This document shows, in pieces, positions 53,517 through 62,808 of a DNA stretch of 64,000 nucleotides. Every line of letters starts with the position of its first letter. Position 1 is the first letter of the stretch. The translations under genes were made by a program, and so were the position numbers. Below the pieces are notes generated by a model. It had not been told where the DNA came from, did not search any database, and worked only from the letters and a program-made list of their open reading frames with translations. Origin of the DNA: Saccharomonospora amisosensis (GTDB lineage: Bacteria > Actinomycetota > Actinomycetes > Mycobacteriales > Pseudonocardiaceae); the NCBI RefSeq assembly GCF_011761185.1, contig NZ_JAAOYM010000001.1, positions 3,224,001 through 3,288,000 on the forward strand, read 5' to 3'.

Positions 53517-54470
53517 CTACGGCTGGCTGGAGGCCAACACCTCGGCCAGTACGCCGAGGGCGATGTTGCGGCCGGAAACGACGGCCACCGTGTGGTCCGC
53601 CTCGCCCCCCGGCTCGACCTTGCCCGCCAAGAGGGCCGCCACCGCCGCGGCTCCCGCGCCTTCGGTGACCACACCATGCGTGGCCGCCAGGTGCCGCACC
53701 GCGGTCCGCAGTTCGGCTTCGGTGACGGAAACGATTCGGTCGACGTGCTTGGCGACCAGGTCGATCGTCACCGAACCCGGTTCCAGGTTCGCCGCGATAC
53801 CGTCGGCGAGCGTGGGGCGCACCTCGATGGGGACCTGGTGGCCTGCCTTCACCGCCTCGGCCACGGAGGGTGCGGCGTCCACCTCCACCCCGACGATGCG
53901 CACGTCCGGTTGGGTCGAAGCCCACAACCCGAGCCCGGAGGCCAGCCCACCGCCGCCGACAGCGCACACCACGGTGAGCCGTCGCCCAGTGAGTTGCCCG
54001 GCGAGCTCGTGGCCGATGGTGCCCTGCCCCGCGATGACGTGCGGGTCGTTGTAGGGGGAAAGGAAGTACGCCCCGCGCTGCGCCAGCCGCAGCGCGTGTG
54101 CCTCCGCCTCGGCGTAGGAGCGCCCCTCGCGAACGAGCTCGATGTCGAACCGACCCAGCGCGGCGACCTTGGCGGACGAGGCGTTCTCCGGAACGACGAC
54201 GGTGGCAGGGCGGCCCAGCCTGGTCGCGGCGAAGGCGACTCCGAGCCCGTGGTTGCCCGCCGAGGCCGTGACCACGCGCTCGCCCTGCCCGATCGCCGCG
54301 AGCGCGTTGAGGGCGCCACGTACCTTGAACGACCCGGTCGGTTGCAGCGACTCCAGCTTCAGCAGCGGCCCCTCACCCACGACCGGGGTGGGTGCCAGCG
54401 CTCCCCGCAGTACCGACCAGGCATGTTCCACGTCTTCGGCCGAGGGTGTGCGTACTTCTCGATTGCCCAT
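53517..54470 (-). CDS. Threonine/serine dehydratase-like PLP enzyme
   Basis: 317 residues, fold type II. PLP Lys in TGSFKVRGALNAL (about residue 49), SAGNHGLGVAFAA (substrate loop), GGGGLASGLGLW (phosphate loop). No C-terminal ACT domain, so it is the short catabolic type. Could be threonine dehydratase, serine racemase or a relative. Not overlapping its neighbours. Confidence 0.85.
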   Translation of the reverse strand: MGNREVRTPSAEDVEHAWSVLRGALAPTPVVGEGPLLKLESLQPTGSFKVRGALNALAAIGQGERVVTASAGNHGLGVAFAATRLGRPATVVVPENASSAKVAALGRFDIELVREGRSYAEAEAHALRLAQRGAYFLSPYNDPHVIAGQGTIGHELAGQLTGRRLTVVCAVGGGGLASGLGLWASTQPDVRIVGVEVDAAPSVAEAVKAGHQVPIEVRPTLADGIAANLEPGSVTIDLVAKHVDRIVSVTEAELRTAVRHLAATHGVVTEGAGAAAVAALLAGKVEPGGEADHTVAVVSGRNIALGVLAEVLASSQP

Positions 54471-54569
54471 ACCGCCAGCCTGCTCCTTCCACTACCGCGC
54501 GGCCACGTGATTTTCCCGGCCGAACCGGGTTCGGGCAGGCGCTACCACCGAACGGGTTCGGCAGGCGTG

Positions 54570-55712
54570 TCAGCGGCCGGGGCGGCTCAGTCCGTGCTCG
54601 GCGCCACCACGGCTGAGCACGATCTGGTCGGTGCGTCGCAGCGCCTCGGTGCGGCGCGGCGTCGGCTCCGCAGTCGTAAGGTCGATCAGCCGGATCGGGG
54701 GGCCGAGCTCCACCAGCGTCGGTATGTACTCGATGCCGTCGACCACCCAGTCGCCGTGCACCCGGGTGAAGCGCAACCGCACCGCGATTCCCTCCTCGGA
54801 GACCCCGCGGGGCTCCGCGTGTCGCGCCACCGAGTTGCCGAGGCCGTACGCGACCCACTTGTCGCCGATGCGTTCGATGGGCTGGACCACGTGGGCGTGG
54901 TGACCAACGAGCACGTCGATGGCTTCCTCGTCGAGCAGCCGTCGCGCGAGCGCGCGCTGTTCCTCGGTCGGCTCGTGCACGTACTCCTGCCCCCAGTGCA
55001 CGCTGACGATCACCACCTCGGCCCCCGCCTCGCGGGCGGCCCGAGCCTCGGCGACGATCGCGTCGGCGTCCAGCTCGTTCGACAGCCACGGCTTGTCCGG
55101 CGGTGTTGCAATGCCGTTGAAGCCGAAGGTGTAGGAAACGTGTCCCAACCGCACCCCGCCGACGTCCACCACCAGCGGCGTCACCGACTCCTGCTCGGTG
55201 CGCGCGGAGCCGGTGTGTTCCAGGCCCGCCCCGTCGAGTGCGTCGAGTGTGCTGACCACGCCTTCCTCGCCCTGGTCGAGCACGTGGTTGGAGGCGGTGG
55301 AACAGCCGTCGTAGCCGACCCTTGCCAGCGCGTCGGCCAGTTCGGGCGGCGCGCTGAATTGCGGGTAGCCACTGTAGGGTCCGCCCTCCCGCGCGAGTGG
55401 GACCTCCAGGTGGCACAGCGCGAGGTCGGCCTTGGACACCAGCGGCCGCACCCCCTCAAGCAGCGGGCCGTAGTCGAAGTCGTCGGGGCCCGCGTTCTCG
55501 CCCGCTTCGCGCGCGGCCTGCTCGGTGAGCGCGGGGTGGATCAGCACATCCCCCGTGGCCACGACGGTGAGGGTATCGACGGGGGTGGCAGTCGCGGATA
55601 CACCCGAGCTCGCCGGGCCCTGCGGCAGTACCGGTTGTTCGGCGGGCGCGGTACCGCACGCGCCGGCCAGGAGTGTGGCACTGAGCACCGCCGCCACGGC
55701 ACGACGATTCAT
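54570..55712 (-). CDS. CapA-family lipoprotein (poly-gamma-glutamate capsule type)
   Basis: 380 residues. Lipoprotein signal: MNRRAVAAVLSATLLAGAC, Cys at about 19. The CapA/PGA_cap calcineurin-like domain follows: VVATGDVLIHPALTEQ (metal site), LCHLEVPLARE, ASNHVLDQGEEGV and VVSVHWGQEY, VGHHAHVVQPIE. Related to PgsA/CapA enzymes, which act in capsule synthesis; here no capB/C neighbours are seen, so the role is open. Confidence 0.85.
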   Translation of the reverse strand: MNRRAVAAVLSATLLAGACGTAPAEQPVLPQGPASSGVSATATPVDTLTVVATGDVLIHPALTEQAAREAGENAGPDDFDYGPLLEGVRPLVSKADLALCHLEVPLAREGGPYSGYPQFSAPPELADALARVGYDGCSTASNHVLDQGEEGVVSTLDALDGAGLEHTGSARTEQESVTPLVVDVGGVRLGHVSYTFGFNGIATPPDKPWLSNELDADAIVAEARAAREAGAEVVIVSVHWGQEYVHEPTEEQRALARRLLDEEAIDVLVGHHAHVVQPIERIGDKWVAYGLGNSVARHAEPRGVSEEGIAVRLRFTRVHGDWVVDGIEYIPTLVELGPPIRLIDLTTAEPTPRRTEALRRTDQIVLSRGGAEHGLSRPGR

Positions 55713-55777
55713 GGATCAGCCTTTCGGGTGGGTGGCGCTATCCTGCCTTGTCACCCGCAGTGATCCAAACCACCCTC

Positions 55778-56875
55778 TCAGGTAAGGGTCTGCCACCAAC
55801 CATCGACAGGTGGGGGCGCCGCGACCGCGATGCGTTGCCCCGGCTTCGGCACGGCGAGCGAGACGTCGAGCGCCTTCGCTTCCTTCCACACGCGGTCCAC
55901 CGGATCGGTCCACGAGTGGGGTGCGAGGTTGAACGTGGCCCAGTGGACCGGAACGAGGAGCTGGCCACGCACGTCGAGATGGGTGGCCACGCCTTCCTCT
56001 GGCGTCATGTGGATGTCGGGCCAACTGCTGGCGTAGGCACCCACCTGTACGAGGGTCACATCGAACGGTCCGTGCCGCTCGCCGATGTCGTTGAAAGCCT
56101 CGCAGTATCCCGTGTCGCCGCTGTAGAACACCCGGTGTGCCGGGGTGGCGATCACCCACGACGCCCACAGCGTGTTGTTACGGGAGAACGCCCTTCCGGA
56201 GAAGTGCTGCGCCGGGGTGGCGACGATGCGAAGGTCGTCGATCGTGGTTTCGTCACCCCAGTCGAGTTCGATGATGCGGGAGTCCGGCACGCCCCACGCC
56301 CGCAGGTGCGCACCCACGCCGAGCGGGACGACGAACGGTGCCCGCTGTGTGCGCGCGAGTGTGCGCACCGTGGACATGTCTAGGTGGTCGTAGTGATCGT
56401 GGGACACCACGACCGCGTCGAGCGCGGGCAGGTCCGCAAGCCGGTGCGGCACCGGATGCAGCCGTTTCGGCCCGACCAGCCGGGACGGCGACGCGCGCTC
56501 GCCCCAGACGGGATCGAGCAGCACTCGCGCCCCGTCCAACTCGACCAGTGAGGACGCGTGCCCGTACCACGTCAGGTGGAGGCCGTCGGTGGGTGCGTAC
56601 GCGTCCGGCTCCACGAGCGGCACACTTCCCGTCGGGCGGCGCGACCCTCGCCCGGACAGCAACTCACGAACGACTTCGCGACCACTGCCGTCCGGCAGCC
56701 ACTGCGGCTGAACCAGGTTGCGGAAGGCGCCGTCACGAAACTGCGGCGAACCCAGCAGCGCGGCTTGATCGGGTGTTCCGCCGATCGCCGCGCGCACGCC
56801 CGATGCCGCCGCCGCGACACCGGCCGCCGTCACCGCGCCCATTCCCGCCGTCAACGTGCCCAGCAACCTCGCCAT
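55778..56875 (-). CDS. MBL-fold metallohydrolase (UlaG/NAPE-PLD-like)
   Basis: 365 residues. Metal motif VVSHDHYDHLDM (HxHxDH) at about residue 157, YGHASSLVELDGARVLLDPVWGERASP earlier, and YSGDTGYCEAF, VHWATFNLAPH later. An N-terminal Ala-rich hydrophobic stretch (TLTAGMGAVTAAGVAAAASG) may be a signal or membrane anchor. ATG 56875 follows GAGGAGGGAG. Divergent from the AraC regulator with 113 bases between starts. Confidence 0.87.
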   Translation of the reverse strand: MARLLGTLTAGMGAVTAAGVAAAASGVRAAIGGTPDQAALLGSPQFRDGAFRNLVQPQWLPDGSGREVVRELLSGRGSRRPTGSVPLVEPDAYAPTDGLHLTWYGHASSLVELDGARVLLDPVWGERASPSRLVGPKRLHPVPHRLADLPALDAVVVSHDHYDHLDMSTVRTLARTQRAPFVVPLGVGAHLRAWGVPDSRIIELDWGDETTIDDLRIVATPAQHFSGRAFSRNNTLWASWVIATPAHRVFYSGDTGYCEAFNDIGERHGPFDVTLVQVGAYASSWPDIHMTPEEGVATHLDVRGQLLVPVHWATFNLAPHSWTDPVDRVWKEAKALDVSLAVPKPGQRIAVAAPPPVDGWWQTLT

Positions 56876-56988
56876 GTCCGCTCCCTCCTCCTCCTCGATC
56901 GATCTACCCCGCGCTCGAGCAGGGAAACGTGCATTGCGGTCATGGTGTTCCACGCGTTATCCGGTCGTGGGCGGCTAATCTCCTCGCC

Positions 56989-57921
56989 ATGGACGCGCTG
57001 AGCAGCCTGCTCGACGGGCCGCGAGCCAGGGGCGCATTCCTGCTGCGGGTCGTGCTCGACCGGCCGTGGTCACTTCTGGTGCGCGACCGCTCACCGTTGA
57101 CGCTCATCGCGCTGGCGCGGGGCAGCGCCTGGCTCGTGCCCGACGGTGCCGACGCCGTGCGGTTGTGCACCGGCGACGTCGCGCTCGTGCGTGGCGACAA
57201 CCCCTACACCGTCGCCGACGATCCGGCCACGGCACCGACCGCGGTCATCGAGCACGGTCAGCGCGGCACGACACCGCAAGGCGAGCCGGTGTGCCAGGAG
57301 TTCTCGCTGGGGCCGAGGACGTGGGGCACCGCAGTGGCGGCGAGCACCACCATGCTCGTCGGCGCGTACCCGGTAGGCGGCGAGATCAGCTCACGGCTGC
57401 TGTCGGCGCTGCCCGAGGTCGCCGTCGTCGGTCGAGCCGAGCTGGAATCGCCGCTGGTCGAGTTGCTGGACGCCGAGATCGACAGGGAGCAGCCCGGCCA
57501 GGAAGTCGTGCTGGACCGGCTGCTCGACCTGCTGCTGGTGACGACCGTGCGCGCGTGGTCGGCGCACTCGGCGGCCGTGGGTTCCTGGTACCGCGCGCAC
57601 ACCGATCCCGTGGTGGGTGAGGCGCTCAGACTGTTGCACGACGATCCCGCGTACCCGTGGACGGTGAAGGAGTTGGCATCGAGGACCGGGGTGTCCCGCG
57701 CCGCTCTCGCCAGGCGGTTCAGCGAACTCGTTGGCGAGTCACCGATGGCCTACCTGACCGAGTGGCGCCTGGCTCTGGCCGCCGACCTGCTTCGCGAGCC
57801 GGAATCCACGGTCGAGTCGGTGGCGAGGAAGGTGGGCTACGGCAGCCCGTTCGCGCTCAGCGCGGCGTTCAAGCGGGTGCGTGGCATGAGCCCACGGCAG
57901 TACCGCGAGGCGAGCGGCTGA
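56989..57921 (+). CDS. AraC-family transcriptional regulator
   Basis: 310 residues. N-terminal cupin-type effector domain (AraC_binding_2/cupin_6; LVPDGADAVRLCTGDVALVRG), then C-terminal double helix-turn-helix, with WTVKELASRTGVSRAALARRFSELVGESPMAYLTEWRL and VARKVGYGSPFALSAAFKRVRGMSPRQYR. Divergent from the MBL hydrolase and so its likely regulator, by position. Confidence 0.92.
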   Translation: MDALSSLLDGPRARGAFLLRVVLDRPWSLLVRDRSPLTLIALARGSAWLVPDGADAVRLCTGDVALVRGDNPYTVADDPATAPTAVIEHGQRGTTPQGEPVCQEFSLGPRTWGTAVAASTTMLVGAYPVGGEISSRLLSALPEVAVVGRAELESPLVELLDAEIDREQPGQEVVLDRLLDLLLVTTVRAWSAHSAAVGSWYRAHTDPVVGEALRLLHDDPAYPWTVKELASRTGVSRAALARRFSELVGESPMAYLTEWRLALAADLLREPESTVESVARKVGYGSPFALSAAFKRVRGMSPRQYREASG

Positions 57922-57972
57922 ATCCGCGGGTATTGGCGGTGTCGAGCATTGGCGCGCTGCCATACTCACCGG

Positions 57973-58725
57973 GTGGACATCACCGCATGGGCGAATGCGA
58001 TCGAAGAGGCCGGGAACCGGCTCGCCGAGGCGGCCCAGACGGCCGGTCCGCTGGCCGAGGTACCGACGTGTCCGGGCTGGCGGGTGCGTGAGCTGTTGCT
58101 GCACACCGGCGGAGTGCATCGGTGGGCGACCGAGTTCGTTCGGGGCAGGACGGTGCCGCTCGAACTCGCCGAGGCCCACGACATCGCCGACGACGTACCC
58201 ACCGATTCCGAACTACCCGAGTGGTTCCGGGTCGGCTGCGCCACTCTGGTCGCCTCAGTGCGATCGGCTCCGCACGATCTGCGGTGCTGGACATTCCTGC
58301 GCGCCACCTCGCCACTGGCTCACTGGGCCCGCAGGCAGGCACACGAGACCACTGTGCACCGGGTCGACGCCGAGTCCGCGGGCGACAAGGTCGGCCCTGT
58401 CGAGCCCGCACTAGCCACCGACGGCATCGACGAGCTGCTCGGCTGCTTCGCCGTACGCTCGCGGCGGATGCGGCTGGAAGCACCGCACACGTTGCACGTG
58501 TCCGCCGCCGACACCGGCTCCGACTGGACGGTGTTGATCAGCGACGAGCGGCCGGTCGTTCGCCGAGGCATGCCGGACGGCACCGCGGACACCACGCTGC
58601 GGGGTACCGCGCAGGAGCTGTACCTCGCGCTGTGGAACCGCGCGCCGCTGAGGCCGCTGCACGTCGCCGGTGATGCCACCGTGGTCGAGGCCTGGCCGAG
58701 GCTGCTGCACGTGCGCTGGAACTAG
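57973..58725 (+). CDS. Maleylpyruvate isomerase/DinB-like mycothiol-dependent family protein
   Basis: 250 residues. N-terminal DinB-like bundle (VPTCPGWRVRELLLHTGGVHRWATEF; His ligands in LLHTGGVHRW and HETTVHRVDAE) and a C-terminal SCP2-like domain. The TIGR03083-type family is mostly mycothiol-linked or uncharacterised. GTG start 57973, 52 bases after araC. Convergent with the AMP-ligase, 48 bases apart. Confidence 0.78.
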   Translation: MDITAWANAIEEAGNRLAEAAQTAGPLAEVPTCPGWRVRELLLHTGGVHRWATEFVRGRTVPLELAEAHDIADDVPTDSELPEWFRVGCATLVASVRSAPHDLRCWTFLRATSPLAHWARRQAHETTVHRVDAESAGDKVGPVEPALATDGIDELLGCFAVRSRRMRLEAPHTLHVSAADTGSDWTVLISDERPVVRRGMPDGTADTTLRGTAQELYLALWNRAPLRPLHVAGDATVVEAWPRLLHVRWN

Positions 58726-58773
58726 CGGTCCCGAACGCAGAACTCGCGGGCAGGAACGGGGGACTCGCGGGCC

Positions 58774-60342
58774 TCAGGCCTGCTGCTGCTTGAGCACCCT
58801 GCGCAGGATCTTGCCCGTCGGTGATTTCGGGATCGCGTCGACGAACTCCAGTTGCCTGACCTTCTTGTATGGGGCGACCCGTTGCGCCACCCAGGTGAGC
58901 AACTCCTCGGCCTCGACGGTGGCGGCCGCCTTGGGCACCACGAACGCCTTCGGCGCCTCACCGCCCTCGGCGTGCGGCACGCCGATCACCGCCGCGTCGG
59001 CGACGGCGGGATGGCTCAGCAACACCGACTCCAGCTCCGCGGGCGCCACCTGGTAACCCTTGTACTTGATCAGTTCCTTGAGCCGGTCGACGATCCAGAA
59101 CACGCCGTCGTCATCGACGCGCACCAGGTCACCCGTGTGCAGCCAGCCGTCGGTGATCGTCTCCTCGGTGGCCTCCGGATTGTCGAGGTAGCCGAGCATC
59201 ACCTGCGGGCCGCGCACCAGCAACTCGCCGGTCTCGCCCGGTTCGACGTCGATATTGGTGCCGGGCCGTACCAGCCGCGCCTCGGTGTTTGGCGACAGCC
59301 TGCCCACGCTGCCCGGCGGGGTGGTGGGAAAGTCGCTGTCGAACACCTGATGGGTGCCGGGGCTGGCCTCTGTCATGCCGTAGCCCTGGCGGATCAGGCA
59401 GCCGAGCCGCTCCTCGGCGCGCTCGGTGACCGCCACGTCTAGCGGTGCGGCGCCGCACAGCGCGTACCGCAACGGCGAGAGGTCGTAGTTCTCCACGCCG
59501 GGTGCGTCGGCCAGCGCCAGCACCATCGGCGGGGCGAAGTAGGCGCGGGTCACCCTCTGCTCGGCCAGCGCCGCCAGGTAGCCGTCCAACTCGAAGCGCG
59601 GCAGCGTCACCACAGTCGCCCCGCCGAGCAGGCCGGAGTTCAGGATGATCGTGAAGCCGTAGATGTGAAAGAACGGCAGCACGGCTGCCTGCACGTCGTC
59701 GCTGGTGATGCGCCAGCCGACCCGGGTCTGCGCCAGGTTGGCCACGAGGTTGCGGTGCGACAGCCGCACCCCCTTCGCGGTTCCTGTGGTGCCGCTGGAG
59801 AACGGCAGCGCGGCCACGGTCGTGGCCGGATCGATATCCAGCCACGGCCTGGGCTCGCCGCTGTTGCGCAACTCGTCGAAGCCGCGAAGGCCGGAGCCCG
59901 CGGCTGGTTCCCCGAGCACGAAGACGTGCGCGATACCGGTCTGCCGCGCCACCTCTGCCGCCTTCTCTGCGACCTGCTCGGAGGTGATGATTACCTTGGC
60001 CCTCGACGCGGTCACCTGCTTGGCGATCTCGGCGGGGGTGAACACCGGGTTGATCGGCGTGACAGCGGCACCCGCGGCGATCGCGCCGTGCAGCGCGAGG
60101 GCGTAGCGCGGCTGGTTGTGGCTCAGCAACGCCACGACGTCGCCCGGCCGCACCCCGAGCGCGGCCAGCGCACCCGCGCAGGCCGAAACACCAGTGGCCA
60201 GTTCAGCGTAGGTGATGCGCTCGCCGGTGACACCGTCGAGCAATGCCACCTTGTCACCGAACCCGGCCGCCGCGCCGAGGACGTACTCGGTGAGCGTGAC
60301 CTCGGGAATCTCGATGTCCGGCAGCGGACTGCGGTAGATCAT
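58774..60342 (-). CDS. AMP-forming acyl/aryl-CoA ligase (4-coumarate-CoA ligase-like)
   Basis: 522 residues. Adenylation motifs: LPFSSGTTGTAKGVRLSH (P-loop, about residue 180), GYGMTEASPGTH, WLHTGDLVRVDDDG, and the C-terminal Lys motif PKSPTGKILRR with the hinge RLKELIKYKGYQVAPAELE. Activates a carboxylate as CoA thioester; an aromatic or medium/long-chain acid is possible. Fourth gene of the SDR-amidohydrolase-MaoC-ligase run, 31 bases after maoC; ATG after GAGGAG. Confidence 0.9.
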   Translation of the reverse strand: MIYRSPLPDIEIPEVTLTEYVLGAAAGFGDKVALLDGVTGERITYAELATGVSACAGALAALGVRPGDVVALLSHNQPRYALALHGAIAAGAAVTPINPVFTPAEIAKQVTASRAKVIITSEQVAEKAAEVARQTGIAHVFVLGEPAAGSGLRGFDELRNSGEPRPWLDIDPATTVAALPFSSGTTGTAKGVRLSHRNLVANLAQTRVGWRITSDDVQAAVLPFFHIYGFTIILNSGLLGGATVVTLPRFELDGYLAALAEQRVTRAYFAPPMVLALADAPGVENYDLSPLRYALCGAAPLDVAVTERAEERLGCLIRQGYGMTEASPGTHQVFDSDFPTTPPGSVGRLSPNTEARLVRPGTNIDVEPGETGELLVRGPQVMLGYLDNPEATEETITDGWLHTGDLVRVDDDGVFWIVDRLKELIKYKGYQVAPAELESVLLSHPAVADAAVIGVPHAEGGEAPKAFVVPKAAATVEAEELLTWVAQRVAPYKKVRQLEFVDAIPKSPTGKILRRVLKQQQA

Positions 60343-60373
60343 GCTGCTCCTCGCTGAGCCTGGACCGGTCGCT

Positions 60374-60838
60374 TCAGGCGTAGAACCGGAAGACGGGCTG
60401 CGCCACGCAGGCGGGCTTGTCCTGCCCCTCGATCTCCACGACGAGGTCGGCGGTCAACTGCAGACCGCCACCGCCCACCTCCTCGACCCGCGCCAACCTG
60501 CCGGTCAGCCGCACCCGCGAGCCCGCACGAACCGGCGAGGGGAAGCGGACCTTGTTCAGCCCGTAGTTCACCTTGGTGGACACGTCGCCGACGTCGAGCA
60601 GGTCCGTCCACAACGGAATGAGCAGGGAGAGGGTGAGGTAGCCGTGGGAGATCGTGCCGCCGAACGGCCCTTCCTTGGCCTTCTCCTCGTCGACGTGGAT
60701 CCACTGGTGGTCACCGGTGGCATCGGCGAAGGTGTTGATCCGCTCCTGGGTCACCTCGATCCAGTCGCTGTGTCCGAGGTCCTTGCCCACCAGTGTGTTG
60801 ACCTCGTCGAAGGCCACCCTGGTCGTCGCTGCCGTCAC
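60374..60838 (-). CDS. MaoC-like (R)-specific enoyl-CoA hydratase
   Basis: 154 residues. Hot-dog fold; catalytic FADATGDHQWIHVDEEKAK motif (Asp/His), then GTISHGYLTLSLLIPLW. Hydrates 2-enoyl-CoA. The GTG overlaps the amidohydrolase stop (GTGA). Within the catabolic cluster it would follow ligase-generated CoA esters; substrate unknown. Confidence 0.9.
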   Translation of the reverse strand: MTAATTRVAFDEVNTLVGKDLGHSDWIEVTQERINTFADATGDHQWIHVDEEKAKEGPFGGTISHGYLTLSLLIPLWTDLLDVGDVSTKVNYGLNKVRFPSPVRAGSRVRLTGRLARVEEVGGGGLQLTADLVVEIEGQDKPACVAQPVFRFYA

Positions 60839-61713
60839 CTTCGGTTCTCCCCCTCCAGCCGCAGCACGCGAACGGCGTTGTCCTTCAGGATCTTCTGCCG
60901 CACCGCCGGCTTCATCTCGAGCTTGTCGAAGTCGCTGCGCCACCGGTCCGGGGTGATGAGGGGGTAGTCGGAACCGAAGAGCACCTTGTCCTGCAGCAGG
61001 CTGTTGGCATAGCGCACCAGCTGCGGCGGGAAGTACTTCGGCGACCAGCCGGACAGGTCGATGTAGACGTTCGGCTTGTGAGTAGCCACGGCGAGCGCCT
61101 CGTCCTGCCACGGGAACGAGGGATGCGCCAGGATGATCGTCAGTTCCGGGAACGTCACCGCCACCTCGTCGAGCAGCATGGGGTTGGACAGCCCGAGCTT
61201 GATCCCGCCGCCGCCCGGCATACCCGCGCCGATACCGGTCTGTCCGGTGTGGAACAGCGCGGGGACACCCAACTCCTGCGCTACCTCCAGCAGCGGATAC
61301 GCGGTGCCGTCGTTGGGCGCGAAGTCCTGGATGCTGGGGTGGAACTTGATCCCGCGGACTCCGTGTTCGGTGACCAGCCTTCGTAGCCTGGCCGCACCCG
61401 CCTTACCCTTGGCCGGGTCGATGCTGGCGAACGGCAGCAACACGTCGGAGTGCTCGGCCGCGACCTGCGCGACGTACTCGTTGGACAGCGCGGGATGGCC
61501 GGTGGCGCCCTCGATGTCGACGGTGAACACCACCGCGCCGATCCGTCGCTGCCGGTAGTAGTCGGCGATCTCGGGAAGCGTCGGCGCGCGATGGTCGGCA
61601 CCGAAGTACTTGGCCGAGGCCTCGAGGAACTCCTCCGGTAGCGACATGTGCCCGCTGCCGTCGGTCTCGACGTGCACGTGGACATCGATGGCGTCGAGCT
61701 GCGTGTGGTCCAT
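60835..61713 (-). CDS. Amidohydrolase family 2 (ACMSD/gamma-resorcylate-decarboxylase-like)
   Basis: 292 residues. TIM-barrel motifs: AIDVHVHVE (metal HxH), GIKFHPSIQDF, ALFHTGQTG, IILAHPSFPW and FGSDYPLIT (final Asp). Family members are hydrolases or decarboxylases of aromatic acids. ATG 61713 is 38 bases after the SDR stop. Confidence 0.87.
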   Translation of the reverse strand: MDHTQLDAIDVHVHVETDGSGHMSLPEEFLEASAKYFGADHRAPTLPEIADYYRQRRIGAVVFTVDIEGATGHPALSNEYVAQVAAEHSDVLLPFASIDPAKGKAGAARLRRLVTEHGVRGIKFHPSIQDFAPNDGTAYPLLEVAQELGVPALFHTGQTGIGAGMPGGGGIKLGLSNPMLLDEVAVTFPELTIILAHPSFPWQDEALAVATHKPNVYIDLSGWSPKYFPPQLVRYANSLLQDKVLFGSDYPLITPDRWRSDFDKLEMKPAVRQKILKDNAVRVLRLEGENRR

Positions 61714-61751
61714 GCTCTCCAGTTTCCTCGGCGGGGCCGGTATGTACGGGC

Positions 61752-62660
61752 TCAGTTCGCGGGAGGTTCGGGCAGCTTCTCCCCGACGCTCTGCGGCTCG
61801 GCCCCCACCGTGGTGGACCACGCCTGCGCGATCGCGTCGGCGCTCCAGCCACCGTCGGCGTATGCGGCCGCGACCTGCTGCGGGTGCGACCACAGCGAGA
61901 GCCGGTCGCCGCCGATGCCGATGCACTGGCCGGTAACATCGACGGCGGCGTCGGAAGCGAGGAAGGCCACCAACCCGGCGGCGTCCTCCGGGCTGCCGAA
62001 CGCCAGTGCCCTGCGGGCGAAGGTCGGCATCGGCTCCCCTGCCCGCATCGCCTCGACGTAGCCCTTGAGCGCCGGGATTGTCTCGGTCATCGCCGTAGCC
62101 GCCACCGGGATGATCGCGTTGACGGTGATGCCCGCACGAGCCAGTTCCATCGACCAGGTGCGGGCGAAGGCGGCGATGCCTGCCTTGGCGGCGGAGTAGT
62201 TGGTCTGACCGAAGTTGCCTCGCTGGCCCGCGGGGGAACCGACGAGCACGAGCCTGCCGCCGTCTCCCTGCTCCCTCATCTGCCGTGCTGCCGCGCGGGC
62301 GCAGGTGAAGGTGCCCCTCAGGTGGACGTCGACGACGGTGTCGAAGTCGTCGTCCGACATCTTCCACAACACCTTGTCCCGCAGCACACCGGCGTTGGTG
62401 ACGAGCACGTCGAGGCGGCCGAACTCGGAAACGGCGCGGGCGACGAGTGCCTCGGCGACCTCGGTGCCGCCCACGGCCCCGACCTCGGCGACGGCGATGC
62501 CGCCCGCGGCGGTGATCTCCTTGACGGCGGAGTCGGCGGTGGCCTCGTCGACGTCGTTGACGACGACCTTCGCACCCGAGGCCGCGAGTTCCTTGGCATA
62601 GGCCAGCCCGAGCCCACGACCGCTGCCGGTGACGATCGCGACCTTCCCGGTGAGGTCCAT
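61752..62660 (-). CDS. Short-chain dehydrogenase/reductase (HSD17B4/MFE2-like)
   Basis: 302 residues. NAD site VTGSGRGLGLAYAKEL, DVDEAT, VTNAGVL, the active-site Ser in LVGSPAG and YSAAKAG (Tyr-x3-Lys). Has a C-terminal extension of about 45 residues (SLWSHPQQVAAAYADGGWS) found in 3-hydroxyacyl-CoA-type SDRs. ATG 62660 follows GGAAGGG; starts further upstream would run through the inverted repeat at 62677. Confidence 0.9.
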   Translation of the reverse strand: MDLTGKVAIVTGSGRGLGLAYAKELAASGAKVVVNDVDEATADSAVKEITAAGGIAVAEVGAVGGTEVAEALVARAVSEFGRLDVLVTNAGVLRDKVLWKMSDDDFDTVVDVHLRGTFTCARAAARQMREQGDGGRLVLVGSPAGQRGNFGQTNYSAAKAGIAAFARTWSMELARAGITVNAIIPVAATAMTETIPALKGYVEAMRAGEPMPTFARRALAFGSPEDAAGLVAFLASDAAVDVTGQCIGIGGDRLSLWSHPQQVAAAYADGGWSADAIAQAWSTTVGAEPQSVGEKLPEPPAN

Positions 62661-62676
62661 CGGAGACATCCCTTCC

Positions 62677-62691
62677 ATCAGGTTTCCTGAT
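62677..62691. promoter_or_regulatory. Inverted repeat upstream of the SDR gene
   Basis: ATCAGG-TTT-CCTGAT, a perfect 6-base inverted repeat with a 3-base centre, 17 bases upstream of the SDR ATG. It is either an operator or a small hairpin next to the ribosome-binding site. Confidence 0.5.
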
Positions 62692-62715
62692 ATAAAGGTG
62701 TACTCATCAATCGTT

Positions 62716-62730
62716 ATGGTTGTCAACCAT
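62716..62730. promoter_or_regulatory. 15-base palindrome over a -35-like TTGACA, candidate MarR operator
   Basis: ATGGTTG-T-CAACCAT is a perfect 7-base inverted repeat. Read on the minus strand, towards the SDR gene, it contains TTGACA. It lies between divergent marR and the SDR operon, the normal place for a MarR dimer to bind. Confidence 0.7.
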
Positions 62731-62808
62731 TGTTTCCGTCATGTGGTTTGCTGGCAGAATGTGGTGACACCATCTGGACGAGGAGGAGCCATCGCCACCG
62801 CGGAGTCG

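Noticed and set aside
58742-58772. Direct repeat ACTCGCGGGC, 21 bases apart, between convergent genes
   Set aside because: Ten bases in GC-rich DNA with no promoter nearby; easily chance.
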